Assembly (NCBI GenBank): GCA_016936075.1
Contig: JAFGPS010000004.1
Coordinates: forward strand, 1 to 64,000
Origin: Sedimentisphaerales bacterium
GTDB lineage: Bacteria; Planctomycetota; Phycisphaerae; Sedimentisphaerales; Anaerobacaceae
Length of the DNA stretch: 64,000 bases
Direction: 5' to 3'
The translations under genes and the position numbers were made by a program. Shown piece after piece: positions 8,001-17,063 of the stretch. How positions within the stretch are numbered: position 1 is the first letter of the stretch; every line of letters starts with the position of its first letter. The notes beneath the pieces were generated by a model, which searched no databases, had not been told where the DNA came from, and was given only the letters and a program-made list of their open reading frames with translations.

Positions 8001-9815
8001 TCATCTTTTCTTGAATCGGACATATTTGCCCGAAAGTGATATAATTATCACAAAAAAAACGCAAAATTCACAAAAAAAATCGAGCCATTCACCATATTTA
8101 CTGAAAAACGTAGCTCTTGTATCTATCGGTATTTTATCGGCAAACCATCCGGACATTCCTTTTCGTTCCATAGCATTTTCCGGTAGTGTGCCTGCTGAAT
8201 ATCCGTTTTTTATTCGTCCATAGGTATCTATAAGGCAGCTTATGCCTGTATTTACACTTCTCAATACTGCCAATCGGTTTTCTACTGCTCTGAAAACGCA
8301 AACCGCTGCGTGTTGAGGAAGTTCTGCACTTGGAATGACTTTATCGTCAGACCATTTAACAAACCAGCCGTCGTTGGATATATTTACAAGCCAGTCGATT
8401 TGTTTTTTTCCGTCCTCGTCCAGAGCAAACTTTCTCGTAAGTCCCGGAACAGTGTCTTCGTAGCAAATTATCACACTGAATTTGTAATCTTGCCCTTGCT
8501 TATCTTTCATATTAAAGACGGTATATTCTTTGCCAAAATCGAGAGAATAATCTAAATCATAAGGAATGAAATCGAGGTTCATAAGAATCTGATAAAACCA
8601 TGCCATGGATTTTTTTAGCGGCAGGACTTCGCCGAATGGCACGAGGTGGATTTTGTTATAAACTTCTGGTGCTTTATAGCCGTCTTTTGTATAAAGGAAC
8701 GCTGAATTGAACTGTTCATTTGTTCTTACTTCGCCACTTTCGACTTTAGTTGTGGCGCCATAGGCCCCGATAAGCAGGAAAGTATTGTCTTTAGCGTGTT
8801 CTCGCAGTCTTATATCAAAATTCATATCTTTATGCGTATCCTCCCGATAATGCAGGACTTCAGGATTCAATATTCCCTGAACCATTGTCTCGGGCCATAC
8901 AATCAAATCAGGATTATGCAATACCGCTTCATTGCTGTCTTTCATTAAATTATTGAATATTTCTGCTCCTGATTCAAAAGTATTTTTTAATGATTGAGGA
9001 ATATTCGATTGCAGTGACGCCGTAAGCGGCCCTTTTTTTACGCAATCTTCTTCCTGACCAATTCTCCATTTTCCATATAGAACTGCGGCAATAACTAATA
9101 ATACAACCATACCGGTTTTTGCGAGCAGGGGAGATGTAAAATATTTTTTGGAACGAACTGCAATTATCAATTCGGCAATGATTCCGTTTACCATAGCAAT
9201 TAGAAAAGACACGCCACCTGCGCCAAAAATATCTGCTATTTGAATGATTGTGATATTTTTGTATTGGCTATGGGCAAGGAATCGCCAGAAAAATCCGCCA
9301 AGGAAAAGTCCCTGCATTCGTTCTACTCCAACGATTAAAACTGCTGCCGCAATGAAAAGAGGGATTTTCTTCTTTTGAGAATAGTTCAGGCAAAAATATA
9401 ACACCGGCCAAAGCAAACCTGTATATAAACATAAAACCAGCCATCCCGCGATTGTAATCGGAGTCAACCAGTACAAATTAACCAACCAGTAAAATATTGC
9501 GACAATATAGATTACAAAAAATAAACGCCTCGGCCTGATTCGTATTGCGTATTGCGTATTGTGTATCGCGTCCCGGAATAACGAGTTTTGCTTATTATTA
9601 CGCAATACGCACGACGCATCACACATCACGAAATAATGAGCGGCTAAAAGAAAAGGAACATAAGAAATCCACGCAAAGATAGACAACTCTATCGGAGTCT
9701 GAATCACAGTCAGCATAAAAGCACTGGCAATGAAAGGCAACGCAATTTTTAGAGGATGTAGAGACGTAAAGACTTGCGTTTCTACTTTATTTTTTTTGTG
9801 TTCATTCGTGTTCAT
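8001..9815 (-). CDS. lnt: Apolipoprotein N-acyltransferase
   Basis: Lnt adds the third acyl chain to the N-terminal Cys of lipoproteins in the inner membrane. The protein (604 residues from this start) has 6-7 membrane helices, then a nitrilase-type domain. The catalytic triad is visible as Glu in VWPETMVQG, Lys in YNKIHLVPFGE and Cys in VIICYED, and a final membrane helix follows. An upstream ATG at 9845 would add ten residues. Both starts lie in repeat-derived DNA; I prefer 9815 because it has a weak AGG upstream. About 32 residues near positions 60-92 are encoded by a palindromic repeat inserted in frame. That makes the protein longer than the usual 500-540 residues. Confidence 0.92.
   Translation of the reverse strand: MNTNEHKKNKVETQVFTSLHPLKIALPFIASAFMLTVIQTPIELSIFAWISYVPFLLAAHYFVMCDASCVLRNNKQNSLFRDAIHNTQYAIRIRPRRLFFVIYIVAIFYWLVNLYWLTPITIAGWLVLCLYTGLLWPVLYFCLNYSQKKKIPLFIAAAVLIVGVERMQGLFLGGFFWRFLAHSQYKNITIIQIADIFGAGGVSFLIAMVNGIIAELIIAVRSKKYFTSPLLAKTGMVVLLVIAAVLYGKWRIGQEEDCVKKGPLTASLQSNIPQSLKNTFESGAEIFNNLMKDSNEAVLHNPDLIVWPETMVQGILNPEVLHYREDTHKDMNFDIRLREHAKDNTFLLIGAYGATTKVESGEVRTNEQFNSAFLYTKDGYKAPEVYNKIHLVPFGEVLPLKKSMAWFYQILMNLDFIPYDLDYSLDFGKEYTVFNMKDKQGQDYKFSVIICYEDTVPGLTRKFALDEDGKKQIDWLVNISNDGWFVKWSDDKVIPSAELPQHAAVCVFRAVENRLAVLRSVNTGISCLIDTYGRIKNGYSAGTLPENAMERKGMSGWFADKIPIDTRATFFSKYGEWLDFFCEFCVFFVIIISLSGKYVRFKKR
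9541..9636. repeat. Palindromic repeat inserted in frame within lnt
   Basis: CGTATTGCGT at 9541-9550 is the exact reverse complement of ACGCAATACG at 9600-9609, with further degenerate copies of the same words on both sides. The element keeps the lnt frame open and codes for a hydrophilic Asn/Arg/Gln-rich loop between membrane segments. Confidence 0.75.
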
Positions 9816-9850
9816 ATGAGCCTGACCATCTCCCTGAGAGCCCATTCGGG
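9790..9850. repeat. Dispersed repeat words at the lnt 5' end
   Basis: The words GTGTTCATTCGTGTTCAT and a CAGGCTCAT-type segment lie over the lnt start. A related GTTCATTTGTGGTTAAAA occurs downstream of priA (about 49620). Both resemble dispersed words I know from many bacterial genomes. They supply the first codons (MNTNEHKKN) of lnt. Confidence 0.5.
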
Positions 9851-9888
9851 CCCAAGGGGACGTGGTTTCAATCTATCATTTTAGAAAA

Positions 9889-9953
9889 GTAGGGTGCGTT
9901 ATAACGCACCATTTCTTTCTTTTGAGTATTTAGTGCGATTCATCGCACCCTAC
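9889..9953. repeat. Double-hairpin palindrome between lnt and the methyltransferase gene
   Basis: GTAGGGTGCG (9889-9898) is perfectly inverted at 9944-9953. Inside are two self-complementary segments: GGTGCGTTATAACGCACC at about 9893-9910, and GTGCGAT/ATCGCAC at 9933-9948. The GTAGGGTG...CACC frame is shared with the palindrome at 24063-24085. It may also serve as a bidirectional transcription barrier. Confidence 0.75.
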
Positions 9954-9959
9954 AATATT

Positions 9960-10913
9960 TTATTCTATCATCTTAGACAACATCAGTATGTCTTCGTCAC
10001 TGTATATTTTATTATTTTTCATGCGAACCGCGAACTGATTCGCAAAAATCTTTAAAAGATTTTTATCTGCGCCTATTTCCTTTAGAGTTTTACCTGTATC
10101 AATAGAAAGCCTTTTAAATTCTTCTATTTCATGTTTTGAGATATTGGATTGGTTCAAGTCAGCTTTGAATTCCTTTTTCAACTCATCCAGCCGTTTGCTG
10201 GAATTTTCAACGTATTGTTCGGAAAATTCAATCCCGACGTAATGCCTTTTCAATTGTATAGCCGCTGCGGCCGTAGTTCCTGAGCCGCTAAAAGGGTCAA
10301 GAACGCAATCGCCAGGATTGGAGCTTACTGAAATGATTCTTTTAAGCAGACTTTCCGGCATTTGGCAGGGGTGCCATCCTTTGCGCTCTTTAAATGTCCC
10401 GCAAACACGAGGGTAGGTATTCCATACATCGTCCGGCATTTTACCCGCTGGATTAGCTCTCTTATCATTGTAAAGAAGCTGCCTGTCCGATGGAACGCGC
10501 ACGGCGTAATCGTTGTATGTGAAATAGTTTTTATCGTTTGCGAAATAAAAGATATGAGTATGGCTTCTCGCGAATTTGTCTTTAGTCTGCTGGCCGAAAG
10601 TATAGTGCCAGATAATCCAGTTTCGCATGACAAGCCCAAGTTCGTCTGCAATTATTTTAACATTCGCGGCATAATCGTCACCGATAGCAATATAGAACGA
10701 ACCGTGCGGCTTGAGTACGTTTTTGCAGGCACTCATCCAATCTTTCGTCCATGCGATATAGTTTTCGCTTTTTTGCTTATCGTTGTATTTGTCGTATTTA
10801 TAGCCGATATTGAAGGGCGGGTCCGCAAAAATAAGATCAGCAAAAGGTTCGCTTGTTTTATCGAGAACCTCGATACAATCGCCTGATATTATCTTGTCCA
10901 AATATTTCTGCAT
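9960..10913 (-). CDS. Orphan DNA methyltransferase, beta-class (N6-adenine or N4-cytosine)
   Basis: The 317-residue protein has the catalytic motif DPPF (residues about 31-34) before the SAM-binding motif DPFSGSGTT (about 204-212). That is the order of beta-class amino-methyltransferases. A helical extension follows the core (about 245-317). The target-recognition region between the motifs contains a W-H-P-C-Q-M-P segment common to this family. No restriction endonuclease gene is adjacent; the neighbours are lnt and small membrane proteins. It is therefore either an orphan regulatory methyltransferase or a remnant of a restriction system. The specificity cannot be read from sequence. Confidence 0.9.
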   Translation of the reverse strand: MQKYLDKIISGDCIEVLDKTSEPFADLIFADPPFNIGYKYDKYNDKQKSENYIAWTKDWMSACKNVLKPHGSFYIAIGDDYAANVKIIADELGLVMRNWIIWHYTFGQQTKDKFARSHTHIFYFANDKNYFTYNDYAVRVPSDRQLLYNDKRANPAGKMPDDVWNTYPRVCGTFKERKGWHPCQMPESLLKRIISVSSNPGDCVLDPFSGSGTTAAAAIQLKRHYVGIEFSEQYVENSSKRLDELKKEFKADLNQSNISKHEIEEFKRLSIDTGKTLKEIGADKNLLKIFANQFAVRMKNNKIYSDEDILMLSKMIE

Positions 10914-11003
10914 GGCGATATAATAACGAAACCAGGCGAAATAGCAAAGATGAAAAATAAAACTTCTTTGGACATGCTTGAGGGAAATATCTGTTTTTTG
11001 TTA

Positions 11004-11240
11004 TTAGAATTTAATTCCTTGGTGGGGATATTTAAAATCGGAGCGTTTATATTTCTGTTTCTTTTTGGGTTCTTGTTCCTTTTTTCCGAATATTTGCTGC
11101 CAGAGCCATATTATGCCGCATATGATAATAGCAACCAGAACAATAAGTTGGAGTCCAGGGCCTACGGATTGTTGTAAATAATTAAGACCAACCGGCCATT
11201 CATCGTCTTTAAAACCTGTAATACACTGAAAGGCGAGCAT
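11004..11240 (-). CDS. Small membrane protein, 78 residues
   Basis: The product has one membrane helix (about residues 30-50: LQLIVLVAIIICGIIWLW) and a highly basic C-terminal tail with several Lys/Glu/Gln clusters. It starts 22 bases after the stop of the PH-domain protein gene on the same strand and is presumably co-transcribed with it. The overlapping plus-strand frame is its shadow. No family is recognised. Confidence 0.6.
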   Translation of the reverse strand: MLAFQCITGFKDDEWPVGLNYLQQSVGPGLQLIVLVAIIICGIIWLWQQIFGKKEQEPKKKQKYKRSDFKYPHQGIKF

Positions 11241-11262
11241 TATGCAGGCGCAATTGGATATC

Positions 11263-11715
11263 TTATTTTTTATTTGAAATAATTTTGTCCCGTTCCTTAA
11301 TCAGCAAATCGCGTATTTGCTCCGGCTGGGTAAGTCCATAAAGCGATACTTCGGGTCTGGCGTGACCTGTTCCGGCGGTTTGAATTTGTAGTTGCCAAAT
11401 TCCCATCTTTTTAAGTAAAGGTCCTTGTGCGATAACTATATCTGTTATGCGGTCCAATGGTATGGCTTTTCTTTTTAAGAAAAAGACCCCGGAATCCGCT
11501 CTTAATGTATTTCCTTCGAGCCAGTAGTGTAAAGCCTCTGCTTGTTTTTTACTTAGCCATGGTCCGAGAGTAAAAGCATGAACTAACGCCAGAATAATTC
11601 CGATACCAAAGTACCAGATTGTAAACAAAAGAATCATCAGGATTTGTAAATAATAGAAATATCGTGCAATCGGTTCTCTTTGTATTGCAAATTCCTGCTT
11701 TTCTGAAACTTCCAT
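11263..11715 (-). CDS. Bacterial PH-domain (bPH2/YdbT-like) membrane protein
   Basis: The 150-residue protein has a hydrophobic hairpin near residues 20-55. A short bacterial pleckstrin-homology domain follows, recognisable by the L-x-x-x-S-G-V-F-x-x-x-x-x-x-I-P-L-D-R-I-T-D-I pattern and a closing G-L-T-x-P-E-x-I-x-D-L helix. Such proteins are membrane-associated and of poorly known function, sometimes linked to envelope stress. It heads a two-gene operon with the 78-residue membrane protein. Confidence 0.8.
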   Translation of the reverse strand: MEVSEKQEFAIQREPIARYFYYLQILMILLFTIWYFGIGIILALVHAFTLGPWLSKKQAEALHYWLEGNTLRADSGVFFLKRKAIPLDRITDIVIAQGPLLKKMGIWQLQIQTAGTGHARPEVSLYGLTQPEQIRDLLIKERDKIISNKK

Positions 11716-11844
11716 TGAAATTGCTCCTTATTTCAATATTTTCTCCGGTATTTCTGTTTTGACGACTATTACCATATGTTTATTCTCAATTTAATATACG
11801 CACAAGCTTATATAAAATTTTATATTTTATTGAGAATTATCATT

Positions 11845-12261
11845 TTATTTCTTGTGAAGATTCTTGCGAGTAGTCCAGTCTATGAGTTGGCCTGTAGTTG
11901 GCTTAACCTGACCATCTTCCTTATAATAAGCACCGTAGTCGAGCTCGCCGTTTATGAATCTTTCTTCTGATTTCAGTTGGCCGCTCTCATAGAATTCGAG
12001 CCTGTACAAAGGCCTGTTAAACTCTGACCATTCTTCTAATTTAAGTCGTCCATTTTCATAATATTCACTCGAATGGTAAAAGAGGTTCTCTTGTTCATGA
12101 AAACTATTCTCGTAAAAATGCGTTTCATAAGTTTTTTTCGGTTTTCCACTATCGTAGAGTTCATAGTCATGGATGGAACCCCATCCACTGAAACATCCAG
12201 AAACTCCGATACAGATTAACGAAATAATTGATAAATTAAAGACATATTTTAACTTTCTCAT
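11845..12261 (-). CDS. Lipoprotein with MORN-like (YwqK-type) repeats
   Basis: The 138-residue protein begins with a signal peptide ending in a lipobox (G-V-S-G-C near residue 23). The rest holds four to five short repeats of the type Y-E-N/S-G-R/Q-L-K-x-E-E, as in the MORN-variant domains of YwqK-family proteins. Those domains fold as beta hairpins. It lies 16 bases downstream of a secreted protein gene, so the pair is probably one operon. YwqK-like proteins sometimes act as immunity partners of secreted toxins, but nothing in the upstream gene looks like a toxin, so that role is not claimed. Confidence 0.7.
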   Translation of the reverse strand: MRKLKYVFNLSIISLICIGVSGCFSGWGSIHDYELYDSGKPKKTYETHFYENSFHEQENLFYHSSEYYENGRLKLEEWSEFNRPLYRLEFYESGQLKSEERFINGELDYGAYYKEDGQVKPTTGQLIDWTTRKNLHKK

Positions 12262-12277
12262 AAATCAAACCTTTCGA

Positions 12278-12946
12278 TTAATTATCATCAGAATTATTGA
12301 ATCGCTTGTCTATAATTGGAGTGTCAGGTGGTAAAGGGATACGATTCAAATCTACAATATTGCTATCGGAGTACAAAACAATATCAACTCGCGCCCTGCA
12401 AACATTTCCTTCGAATAATGGTTGTTCCTTTCCGCTTTCACGAATCTGTTTAATGTCGGCCTCTACCCATTTGCCGTCCTTATAAGTAACATATTCAGGC
12501 AATCCGCCTGAAGGCAACTTGATATAATCCGGCCATGGAACAGGCCATTTCAAAGATTGTTCTGTACTTATTTTGCCTGTGTTTGGACCTCCGGGGTACG
12601 TGCAATATATCTGAACTTTAGGCTCTCTAATTTGTACAGGGGAACCATAACGCCCCGTAAGAATATGTGTGCTTTTTATGGTGAGAGGTGCGTCTTTTGT
12701 TTTTAATGACAGGATATATGGCCATGCTTGCTCAAACTCTTCACGGTTTTTAAATGTAATTTCGTGATACACTTCCTCAATGCCCAAATCATGATAGTAA
12801 GAAAGAGAACGTTCCCGGAATTTTTCAAGTTCTTTGGGCCAGGTATCAGGCCAACTTCCTTTAGATATTTCGGTTAGTGCGAAGCTTAAAGAAGTCGCCA
12901 TGATAATAATTATGACAAAAAACACTATTATTGATTTTTTTAACAT
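12278..12946 (-). CDS. Secreted protein of unknown function
   Basis: The 222-residue product has a clear signal peptide (residues 1-24, ending S-F-A). The mature part is rich in Trp, Pro and Tyr, with W-P-D-T-W-P and Y-P-G-G-P-N motifs but no recognised domain. It is followed by the MORN-like lipoprotein gene after 16 bases. A long AT-rich segment upstream (12947-13218) contains a dispersed repeat and no gene. Confidence 0.6.
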   Translation of the reverse strand: MLKKSIIVFFVIIIIMATSLSFALTEISKGSWPDTWPKELEKFRERSLSYYHDLGIEEVYHEITFKNREEFEQAWPYILSLKTKDAPLTIKSTHILTGRYGSPVQIREPKVQIYCTYPGGPNTGKISTEQSLKWPVPWPDYIKLPSGGLPEYVTYKDGKWVEADIKQIRESGKEQPLFEGNVCRARVDIVLYSDSNIVDLNRIPLPPDTPIIDKRFNNSDDN

Positions 12947-13127
12947 TTTTCAATCCTTCCATAGTTAATTCAAAAATTGCAAATTGTGTTTAGTAATAAT
13001 TATATAAATCATATATGAAATTACTGTTTCGGATTTCTCTATAACAATATAGACGTAAAAAAAATAAAACCGTTACGAAAATTCTGAAAAAAAAGATGGA
13101 AAAATTATTTTTGACCAAATTATTCAT

Positions 13128-13207
13128 TAACCGCAGCGAACGCTGTGGATGCGGAGAAATGATAATTATAATTAAATACCTCTCCGTTCTCCGTGACCTC
13201 CGCGGTA
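13128..13207. repeat. Dispersed palindromic element with ACCGC/GCGGT ends
   Basis: The segment begins ACCGCAGCG and ends CTCCGCGGT, so its tips are inverted repeats. The interior has the words CTCCGTTCTCCGTGACC. It resembles the widely dispersed 'CTCTGCG' type words of other genomes. It lies just downstream of the LolA-like gene stop on the minus strand and is not translated in a supported frame. Confidence 0.5.
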
Positions 13208-13218
13208 CAATACCAGTA

Positions 13219-13992
13219 TTATTGCATTTTGAATTTTTGTTTTATATCCGCAATCTCGTCAATAATAATTGTATCCGGCGGGAAATCGAAATCAAATAGC
13301 CTCTCTTCTATATAGATATTGGCGGATACTTCCTCTACTTCGTAGTTTTGCATTCGCCTTTCCCTGAACTCTGTACATGAATATAAATAAGGAATCCAGA
13401 CATTATTGACGTTTTGAAACTGGCTGCACTTTATATGTTTTACGAGGCTTTCGTTTTCAATGATTTCTTTTTTTACCGGAATAAATTTCTTTGTCGGATC
13501 CAAATAAAAAATATATGCTGCGTCTATGGGATTCTGTACTTTTACTTTTAATTCATACAGGTTATGAAATCTATCATATTTCACAGCTATATCGTGCAGG
13601 TCATGAATCCTTTTCCATAGAACATCGCAATATTCCCAGAGTGCCATGTTAATTGTTAAAAAAGATTGATCTGCTTTTCTTTTGCCGCCGAGACGAACAA
13701 GCCCGCGAGGTGTTTTGCCATGTTCTTGCGTGAGCTTTTTTGTTTGCTGGTCTGTGAACGCATATGTTATTACTTCTTCGCGTGTGTGTGGAAAATTGCT
13801 GGTAGGGTATATTGTCCTGTAAATATTCCAGTATTCTTTGTCGTGCGACCAGCGGGTAGTAATTTCATAAACTCCGTGAAGTATTTCTTCTTCATTCTCG
13901 GTAATATATCCAGTAACGTTAATTTTCGCTTCAATGCTGGTATATTGTTTCGCAGAAGTTTCTAATAATAGAATAATCTGTTCCGGAGTCAT
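13219..13992 (-). CDS. Probable LolA/LolB-like secreted or peripheral protein, hypothetical
   Basis: From the ATG at 13992 the product is 257 residues. It begins TPEQIILLLE, a helical start reminiscent of the 'averaged lipoprotein-carrier' proteins (LolA-like, DUF2092-like) common in planctomycetes. Alternating beta strands follow with S-x-E-A-x-x-N-V-T-G and Y-x-L-x-V-K patterns. An upstream ATG at 14049 would add a Cys-rich, non-signal extension; the ATG at 13992 has AGGAAACC before it and is preferred. There is no signal peptide from this start, which is odd for the family, so the assignment is weak. Confidence 0.55.
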   Translation of the reverse strand: MTPEQIILLLETSAKQYTSIEAKINVTGYITENEEEILHGVYEITTRWSHDKEYWNIYRTIYPTSNFPHTREEVITYAFTDQQTKKLTQEHGKTPRGLVRLGGKRKADQSFLTINMALWEYCDVLWKRIHDLHDIAVKYDRFHNLYELKVKVQNPIDAAYIFYLDPTKKFIPVKKEIIENESLVKHIKCSQFQNVNNVWIPYLYSCTEFRERRMQNYEVEEVSANIYIEERLFDFDFPPDTIIIDEIADIKQKFKMQ

Positions 13993-14162
13993 AAGGTTTC
14001 CTAATTTAAAACAGCTTCTGTAATTACAAGATAACCGATAAAGGCTCATACATTATAGACGCTTTTCAAGAGAATTCATTGCAATAATATTAGAAAAAAG
14101 GTTAGAAATGTGCTTTTATTATATTATTAGAATTTTTTGTCTTTTGATTCTTCTATGGTATA

Positions 14163-14197
14163 AAAAAAAGCTGACAACTACTAAATTGCCAGCTTTA
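14163..14197 (-). terminator. Rho-independent terminator after the GLUG protein gene
   Basis: On the minus strand, AAAGCTGGCA pairs with TGTCAGCTTT across a 12-base loop and is followed by a run of T. It lies 27 bases past the stop codon of the GLUG-repeat gene. Confidence 0.75.
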
Positions 14198-14223
14198 TGA
14201 AAGTCGAAAAGTTTGTTAAGGGA

Positions 14224-16800
14224 TTAATTTTCGAGCATTTTTTGCCACGATAATTTCGGGTATTCCTGACCTTCGGTCATTGACCAGATGTCTTTTTTGC
14301 CGTTAGCAGTTTCGCCTGAGAAGTCCCAGCCTGCATTTGTGAAAGTACTCTGAATCATCATTTGAGTAGTTGTTTTACCTGTACCGCCGTCACTTGTGGT
14401 TTTGCCGGATGTTTGGATGTCCCAGAATGACTTATTTACAAGGTAGCTATAGTAGTTACTTCCAACCAGACCACCTGTTTCATAGTCACCGCTAACTATC
14501 CCAGTACTGTAGCATTGGTCAATATTTCCTTTAACATTTTCACCGACTAATCCGCCGACATAAATATCTCCGTTTGTAGAACCAGTGCTGTAACTCTGAG
14601 TTATAGCGCCATCCCAGTTATATCCAATCAGTCCGCCAACATCAGCATTACCGCTTACCGTTCCAGTACTATAGCATTGTGTGACATTACCTTTAACATT
14701 TTCTCCCAATAATCCGCCAGTTGATAAATTTGCATCGACTATTGCAGAGCTATAGCATTGTGTGACATCACCTTCTGAGTTATATCCCATCATACCGCCA
14801 ACCCATGCGTAGCCGTTGACAGTACCTGTACTGCTGCACATAGTTACAGTGCCATTTTTATTATATCCGTTAAGTCCGCCGATATAACTTCCTGAACCGA
14901 CAATATTGGCATCTTCTATACTTAAATTTTTGACTTGTGCTTCTGGTTCTAATCTGCCGAACAATCCGAGGAATGAGCCGCCGTCAATAATCATATTAGA
15001 GACAGTATGGTCGTTGCCGTCGAACACACCCGAAAAGACAGGTATAACTGACTGGCCAAAAATCAATTCGTCTTCAAGATTCGGGGCAGCATAATCGGGA
15101 TTTACAGAGTCAATATCGAGTGTAATATCTTCATTTAGAATATAATGCTTATCACTTAAAATACTTGCCTTACCAGCGAGAACAAGTTGTTCGGCGGTAT
15201 CAATCTGGTATGGATTTTCTTCTGTACCAGCACCATTTAGCCAGCTAAGGTCAGGCTGAGAAATAAATGATCCCGGCGTACCTTCCCATGCCAATCTTGG
15301 ATAATCATTCCCTGCATCGAGTATCCAGTTCGGATCGCTCGCAAAGCCGTTCAAACTAAGCATATTTTCGCTCATCATCTGTGCTGTTGTTAAGCCTGTA
15401 CCACCCACGCTGCCGGATAAACCGGAAGTTTCCATATCCCAAATACTGCACATAACATTGCCTAAACCAGAGCCGACGAGTCCGCCCATATCGAAACTTC
15501 CTCTTACTGAACTGATGCTGTAACAACGAATAATATTGCCTTCGTTTTCTCCCGCTAATCCGCCGGCATAATTTCCAGTACAGCTTACTACGCCTGTGCT
15601 ATAACAATCATTAACATCACCGCCATTGAAACCATTCAGGCCTCCGACAGATTCATCTCCTGAAACCGTACTTGCGCTGTAGCAAAATGTCACTATATCG
15701 TTGTTATTTCCTACTAATCCGCCAATAACATGGCTCCCGCTAACGGAACTTGTACTGTAGCATTCTGTTACAATACCTGATGAGTTTTCTCCAATTAATC
15801 CACCAACCGAAATGATTCCGATGGCAAATCCGGTACTATAACATTTCGCTATTGTTCCACCATGATTATAACCTAACAAATCGCCTACATCGTAATTGCC
15901 GTTCGCTGAACCTGCTGTGTAACTCTGTGCCAGCGTACCTTCCCAGTTATAACCAACGAGTGTGCCGACATAATCCTGGCCGGTAACTTCGCTCGTACTA
16001 TTGCATTGAGCAATTGTACCTGTGTTATATCCTGTCAAGCCACCTGAGTTATAGCCGCCGCTTACTGCTCCAGTGCTGTAACTTTGTGTTATAGTTCCGG
16101 ATGTATTATCGCCAACTAAACCACCGGTAGAAAGAGTTCCGCTTATTGCTCCTGTACTGTAACACTGAGTTATGGTTCCTTTATTATTGTAACCGATTAA
16201 ACCGCCCGCATTGTAGGTACAATTTACTGTACATGAACTCTCACTTTGAGCGATAGTTCCTTCAGAGTTTTCTCCAATTAATCCACCAACTGACATATTA
16301 CCGGAAACTTCACCTGAACTTTGACAGTTAATTATATCTCCGCCCCAGTTATATCCAACAAGTGCACCGACATTATTGCGTCCATTAATTGTACAGTTTG
16401 TTAAAGATAAATTTCGAATTTGCCCATTGAGACCCAGATTTCCAAATAGTCCTGCATTATCTTCGCCATGTGTATTGATATTGGCATTATTAATAATATG
16501 TCCATTACCATCAAAAGTGCCGAAAAATCCGGCGTCAGGAAAGGGGGCTCCAACTGGTTTTATGGTAACATTTTTCAAATCAATATCTGATATCAGAATA
16601 AAGTACTTATTCCAGTCAGAAGAAGTATTCATAAAGGTTTGCCAGTCATCAATGGTCCTGATTCGATATGGATCTATTGGTATCCCGTTACCGCCGCTGT
16701 ATTGAGCTAAAACAGATTGGCTCGATAAGCTAATAGAACAAAATATGATTAATATTGTGAAATGCTTGAAAAGACTTGGATGTTTACTGAACTGTAACAT
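14224..16800 (-). CDS. Large GLUG-repeat surface protein
   Basis: From the ATG at 16800 (AAGGAAG ribosome binding site) the product is 858 residues with a signal peptide ending V-L-A-Q. About 18 GLUG-type repeats (V-G-G-L-I-G-Y-N, each followed by G-x-I-x-x-C-Y-S-T-G) lie in two blocks, about 110-460 and 640-800. They are separated by a second G-T-E-E-N-P-Y-Q-I-D type N-terminal module. Each block ends with an S-x-W-D-x-x-T-S-G motif. GLUG repeats form stacked beta-structures in secreted adhesins and proteases; no catalytic domain is seen. It is likely a cell-surface or exported adhesive protein. The longer start at 16890 lacks a sensible signal peptide. Confidence 0.85.
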   Translation of the reverse strand: MLQFSKHPSLFKHFTILIIFCSISLSSQSVLAQYSGGNGIPIDPYRIRTIDDWQTFMNTSSDWNKYFILISDIDLKNVTIKPVGAPFPDAGFFGTFDGNGHIINNANINTHGEDNAGLFGNLGLNGQIRNLSLTNCTINGRNNVGALVGYNWGGDIINCQSSGEVSGNMSVGGLIGENSEGTIAQSESSCTVNCTYNAGGLIGYNNKGTITQCYSTGAISGTLSTGGLVGDNTSGTITQSYSTGAVSGGYNSGGLTGYNTGTIAQCNSTSEVTGQDYVGTLVGYNWEGTLAQSYTAGSANGNYDVGDLLGYNHGGTIAKCYSTGFAIGIISVGGLIGENSSGIVTECYSTSSVSGSHVIGGLVGNNNDIVTFCYSASTVSGDESVGGLNGFNGGDVNDCYSTGVVSCTGNYAGGLAGENEGNIIRCYSISSVRGSFDMGGLVGSGLGNVMCSIWDMETSGLSGSVGGTGLTTAQMMSENMLSLNGFASDPNWILDAGNDYPRLAWEGTPGSFISQPDLSWLNGAGTEENPYQIDTAEQLVLAGKASILSDKHYILNEDITLDIDSVNPDYAAPNLEDELIFGQSVIPVFSGVFDGNDHTVSNMIIDGGSFLGLFGRLEPEAQVKNLSIEDANIVGSGSYIGGLNGYNKNGTVTMCSSTGTVNGYAWVGGMMGYNSEGDVTQCYSSAIVDANLSTGGLLGENVKGNVTQCYSTGTVSGNADVGGLIGYNWDGAITQSYSTGSTNGDIYVGGLVGENVKGNIDQCYSTGIVSGDYETGGLVGSNYYSYLVNKSFWDIQTSGKTTSDGGTGKTTTQMMIQSTFTNAGWDFSGETANGKKDIWSMTEGQEYPKLSWQKMLEN

Positions 16801-17063
16801 AGTTATACTTCCTTTAATCGAAAAGATAATATAGCTAAAATGGGTAAAAACGGCAAGTCTTATAATAATCCTTTTTTTTACCAAAATCAAAGAATTATTA
16901 TAAAAAATTTAAAAAAAATAAAAAAAAGCTTTTTTAGAAGGAAAAATAGAGGAATTTAAGGAAATATTTTGAAAAATTTTGTTTATGTCTCATAATAATC
17001 GTTTTTTTATATATTAAACGAAGTATTTCAAGATTTCGCAGAAAAGTATTCAATTACCCTGCA

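Noticed and set aside
10950..11177. Plus-strand frame of 75 codons
   Set aside because: It is antisense to the 78-residue membrane protein, which has better coding features and operon context.
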